Source of the DNA: Syntrophobacterales bacterium
Lineage (GTDB): Bacteria; Desulfobacterota; Syntrophia; Syntrophales; JAAYKM01
Assembly (NCBI GenBank): GCA_031285215.1
Contig: JAITWQ010000239.1
Coordinates: forward strand, 1 to 9,028
Length of the DNA: 9,028 bases
Reading direction: 5' to 3'
Position numbers and translations under genes: made by a program. Below are positions 6,588 to 9,028 of this stretch, in pieces (within the stretch, counting starts at the first letter, position 1; each line of letters begins with the position of its first letter). The notes under the pieces are model-generated. The model was not told the DNA's origin and ran no database searches. It worked only from the letters and a program-made list of their open reading frames with translations.

Positions 6588-7535
6588 ATGGTTGAGCAGG
6601 ATAAAATAGGCGTTGTTTTTCCCGGGCAGGGTTCGCAAATACCCGGTATGGGAAAAGATTTTTTTGATAAATTACCCATATGCAGACAAACGTATGAAGA
6701 AGCATCAGATGCCCTGGGATGGGATATTGCCGCCATGTGTTTTGGAGAGGATGGGCGTCTGAATCTGACTCAATATACTCAGCCCTGCATTGTCACCACC
6801 GAAGTGGCAATGATGCGGGGATTAAAAGAACTTTTCGGTTTTGAATCCCATTATTTCGGCGGTCACAGCCTTGGTGAGTATGCCGCTTTGGTTGTGGCGG
6901 GTGTGTGGCCGCTAAAAGATGCTGCCGCCATCCTTCAAGAGCGGGGGCGTCTTATGCAGGAGGCAGTACCCGTAGGCAAAGGAGGTATGATGGCCGTTAT
7001 CGGGGAAAAACTGGATGCTTCCATTCTTTCGGAAACATTGCGAGAGCTTCCCGTTGATGTGGCTAATGTAAACTCGTTGAAGCAAATCGTTATCAGCGGC
7101 GATGCGGAATTTATGGCTGAGGCGGAATCACGACTGTCAGAAAGGCTTGGCAAGGATCAATCCGTGAGGTTTGTTACGCTGAATGTCAGCGCTCCTTTCC
7201 ACAGCCGCTTTATGTCGCCCATCAGTGGTGATTTTGAAGAATTTCTTCGTCAATTTACAGCAAGTATGGTTCCTGAAAATGCCCAAAAAGTTACCTCCAA
7301 TTACACGGGCGGATTTCACGAAGCAAAAACAGATACTGTTATTTACAATCTTGTGCAACAACTCAATCATGCTGTGCAGTGGGTGGATAACATGAAGGCT
7401 CTGTCTTCATGTGCGGGAAAGATTTACGAAGTGGGGCCGGGGCGTCCTCTGCGGGCATTTTTTCAAACTCTGAATATGGAGTGTACATCCCTTACAACGT
7501 TATCAGCGGCGGAACGGTTATTTATACAGAAGTGA
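6588..7535 (+). CDS. fabD: Malonyl-CoA:acyl carrier protein transacylase
   Basis: A 315-residue cytoplasmic enzyme (E. coli FabD is 309) that moves malonyl from CoA to ACP, supplying extender units for type II fatty-acid synthesis. The sequence shows FPGQGSQ (11-17), the nucleophile Ser94 in GGHSLGEYAA, Arg119 in QERGRLM (which binds the malonyl carboxylate and argues for malonyl over other acyl groups), and the catalytic His205 in SAPFHSRFM. The Asn-Val-Asn...Gln-Ile-Val-Ile-Ser-Gly stretch (160-171) and VGPGRPLRAFF near the C-terminus also match the family. It has its own predicted promoter and a strong ribosome binding site. Downstream, after 43 nt, lies an acyl-CoA dehydrogenase and then a FabH-like synthase. 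That order differs from the classic plsX-fabH-fabD-fabG-acpP cluster, so this may be a second or rearranged copy. Confidence 0.96.
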   Translation: MVEQDKIGVVFPGQGSQIPGMGKDFFDKLPICRQTYEEASDALGWDIAAMCFGEDGRLNLTQYTQPCIVTTEVAMMRGLKELFGFESHYFGGHSLGEYAALVVAGVWPLKDAAAILQERGRLMQEAVPVGKGGMMAVIGEKLDASILSETLRELPVDVANVNSLKQIVISGDAEFMAEAESRLSERLGKDQSVRFVTLNVSAPFHSRFMSPISGDFEEFLRQFTASMVPENAQKVTSNYTGGFHEAKTDTVIYNLVQQLNHAVQWVDNMKALSSCAGKIYEVGPGRPLRAFFQTLNMECTSLTTLSAAERLFIQK

Positions 7536-7578
7536 GACCTTTGCGGAATTATTTTATCTTATAAAGAAAGGATCCCAT

Positions 7579-8778
7579 ATGGATTTCAACCTGGATGAAA
7601 ATCAGCAAATGTATTTTGATATGGTGACCAAGTTTGTCAAGAATGAAATCAGCCCTTTTGTTCTTGAATGGGATAAGGAACATCTCTTTCCGTGGCAGAC
7701 CATTAAAAAGGCCTGGGAGTTGGGGATTCTTAATCTGAGCATTCCTGAATCCGTCAAGGGATATGAAGTGGATGTCGTTTCCACAACCATGATCATTCGT
7801 GAATTATCCTATGGTGATACGGGCATTTCAACATCGGCCATGTGTAATGATCTGGCCAATACTGTCATTGCCCAGCATGGCACGGATGAACAAAAAGAAA
7901 TGTTTCTGAAACCTTTTGCCACGAAACCGATTCTGGCGTCATTCTGCCTGACGGAACCTAACGCCGGTTCTGATAATTCCGCCATGACAACCTTTATCCA
8001 GAAACTTGACAATGGCAATTACATCTTGAATGGTGCGAAGTGTTTTATTACGAATGCTTCCTATGCCTCCCAATTTACAGTATTTTGTAAGGTTGGCAAA
8101 CCATCCAGCCAGCTTATGGCTTGTGTGATTGTGCCTGCGCCGCATTTGCTTCCCGAGGATTTGCAGGGACCCATCACAACGAGCCGGGAAATTATCCTGC
8201 CCACAGGGGGAAAGATTATCCTTGGAAAACCTGAAGATAAATTGGGACAGAGACTTTCCAATACAGCAAGCGTTACTTTGGAGGATGTGATTATTGAACC
8301 TCATCAAATCATTGGTGATCGCCGGCGGGGGTTCCAGTACGTGATTGATGTTTTGGATTATGCCCGTCCCATGGTCGCGGCCATTGGCGTGGGATTAGCC
8401 CGCCGCGCCTTTGATGTGACCGTTGCTTATACCAGGGAAAGAAAACAATTCGGTCAGCGCATTTGCGATCTTCCGGTGGCCCGCAATACGCTGGTGCAAA
8501 TGTGGAAAAAGCTGGAATTGTCCGAATTAGCGTTGATGCGGGCAGCTGTTAAGGTCCAGGACAGGGAGGAAGACCGGGGAATATATGCTTCTCTCGCAAA
8601 AAATGTGGGATCAGAAGCCGCCCTTTACTGTGCCAATGAAGGCCTCCATCTCCATGGCGGTTATGGATTTATTACCGAATATGAAATATCAAAACTTGTC
8701 CGTGACGCCCACATCATTGATATTTATGAAGGCGTGCGAGAGGTTCAGGACATGATTATCGGGCGGGAGATTGTCTGA
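7579..8778 (+). CDS. Acyl-CoA dehydrogenase family flavoprotein
   Basis: A 399-residue FAD enzyme that makes, or in reverse reduces, an alpha-beta double bond in an acyl thioester. The N-terminal helical domain begins FNLDENQQMYFDMV; the middle domain has FCLTEPNAGSD (122-132) and FITNASYASQFTVF; the C-terminal domain has ARERKQFGQR-type residues (TRERKQFGQR, to 294), LHLHGGYGF, and IYEGVREVQ with Glu384 at the position of the usual catalytic base. Compared with butyryl-CoA dehydrogenases it carries about 20 extra residues around 187-212, before KPEDKLGQR. The start has AAAGGA 6 nt upstream. It follows fabD by 43 nt and is 2 nt before a FabH-like gene, so a role in making or tailoring an acyl chain is possible rather than simple beta-oxidation. 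No ETF genes are in view. The substrate cannot be told from sequence. Confidence 0.93.
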   Translation: MDFNLDENQQMYFDMVTKFVKNEISPFVLEWDKEHLFPWQTIKKAWELGILNLSIPESVKGYEVDVVSTTMIIRELSYGDTGISTSAMCNDLANTVIAQHGTDEQKEMFLKPFATKPILASFCLTEPNAGSDNSAMTTFIQKLDNGNYILNGAKCFITNASYASQFTVFCKVGKPSSQLMACVIVPAPHLLPEDLQGPITTSREIILPTGGKIILGKPEDKLGQRLSNTASVTLEDVIIEPHQIIGDRRRGFQYVIDVLDYARPMVAAIGVGLARRAFDVTVAYTRERKQFGQRICDLPVARNTLVQMWKKLELSELALMRAAVKVQDREEDRGIYASLAKNVGSEAALYCANEGLHLHGGYGFITEYEISKLVRDAHIIDIYEGVREVQDMIIGREIV

Positions 8779-8780
8779 TT

Positions 8781-9028
8781 ATGTTGTATTTGCACGGGAT
8801 TGGACATTTCCATCCGGAAAACGTCATTGATAACGCTCTGCTGGAAACGCTGGATATCGGTACCAATGAGCAATGGATTTTAGAACGGGTTGGGATTCAT
8901 TCCCGCCGCACGATTTTAGATCTGGATTATATCAGGAAAACAAAAAACCAGGATCCGCGCGGTATTTCTGAGGCCAGTTGTTATACAAATGCCCAAACGG
9001 GAGCGATGGCGGCGCGGATGGCCATTGC
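8781..9028 (+). CDS. N-terminal part of a FabH-like 3-oxoacyl-ACP synthase III family protein (cut by window end)
   Basis: The first 82 residues of a thiolase-fold condensing enzyme. The opening LYLHGIGHFHPENVIDNALL, then GTNEQWILERVGIHSRR, matches the start of KAS III proteins (compare TSDEWIVTRTGIRER in E. coli FabH), and a helix ending TGAMAARMAIA follows. Between these, about 19 more residues are present than in E. coli FabH (the stretch with DLDYIRKTKNQDPR). The catalytic Cys, His and Asn lie beyond the window, so activity cannot be judged. It begins 2 nt after the dehydrogenase stop with GGGAGA at 8765-8770 as a likely ribosome binding site, so it belongs to the fabD transcription unit. 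It may start a chain from an acyl-CoA primer with malonyl-ACP; whether it is the housekeeping FabH or a specialised synthase is open. Confidence 0.88.
   Translation, partial: MLYLHGIGHFHPENVIDNALLETLDIGTNEQWILERVGIHSRRTILDLDYIRKTKNQDPRGISEASCYTNAQTGAMAARMAI

Noticed and set aside
7536..7578. Promoter between fabD and the acyl-CoA dehydrogenase
   Set aside because: TTGCGG and TAAAGA are present, but the 15-nt spacing and poor matches do not support a promoter. Co-transcription from the fabD promoter explains the layout.
1..9028. CRISPR array, tRNA, insertion sequence, phage or defence system
   Set aside because: I saw no spaced direct repeats, tRNA-like cloverleaf, transposase motifs, terminal repeats or known defence domains on either strand.

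Overview
The window looks like ordinary chromosome from a Gram-negative bacterium. A Deltaproteobacterium (Desulfobacterota), perhaps near the Syntrophales, is my best guess, and it is inference. Support comes from aat (an L/F-transferase, rare in Firmicutes), a full-length NfeD followed by a slipin, a [4Fe-4S] family 4 uracil-DNA glycosylase, and an acyl-CoA dehydrogenase set among fatty-acid-synthesis genes. All recognised genes lie on the + strand.

Region 1 (1-721) is the only accessory-looking part. It holds the C-terminal end of an unrecognised glycine- and aromatic-rich protein, overlapped by a very AT-rich gene for a 78-residue protein with two membrane segments. The pair recalls a secreted effector with a membrane immunity protein, but nothing in the sequence proves that.

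Region 2 (755-4772) is a tight cluster: coaBC (coenzyme A synthesis), a family 4 uracil-DNA glycosylase (start overlaps the coaBC stop), nfeD (membrane serine protease, 14-nt overlap) and a slipin/stomatin (13-nt gap, perfect AGGAGG). NfeD and slipin are a known functional pair at the membrane; the first two genes are housekeeping.

Region 3 (4844-6305) carries a class I SAM-methyltransferase-fold protein of unknown substrate and aat, which tags proteins for ClpS/ClpAP degradation. A likely rho-independent hairpin follows aat.

Region 4 (6306-9028) opens with a 282-bp non-coding stretch that contains a good sigma-70-type promoter. It then runs fabD, an acyl-CoA dehydrogenase with an extra segment, and the N-terminal part of a divergent FabH-like ketoacyl synthase cut by the window end. 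The last three genes look co-transcribed and suggest a dedicated acyl-chain pathway that uses malonyl-ACP.

Most of the window is conventional. The parts that deserve a second look are the left-end gene pair and the fabD/dehydrogenase/FabH-like trio. I saw no tRNA, rRNA, CRISPR array, insertion sequence or long repeat.
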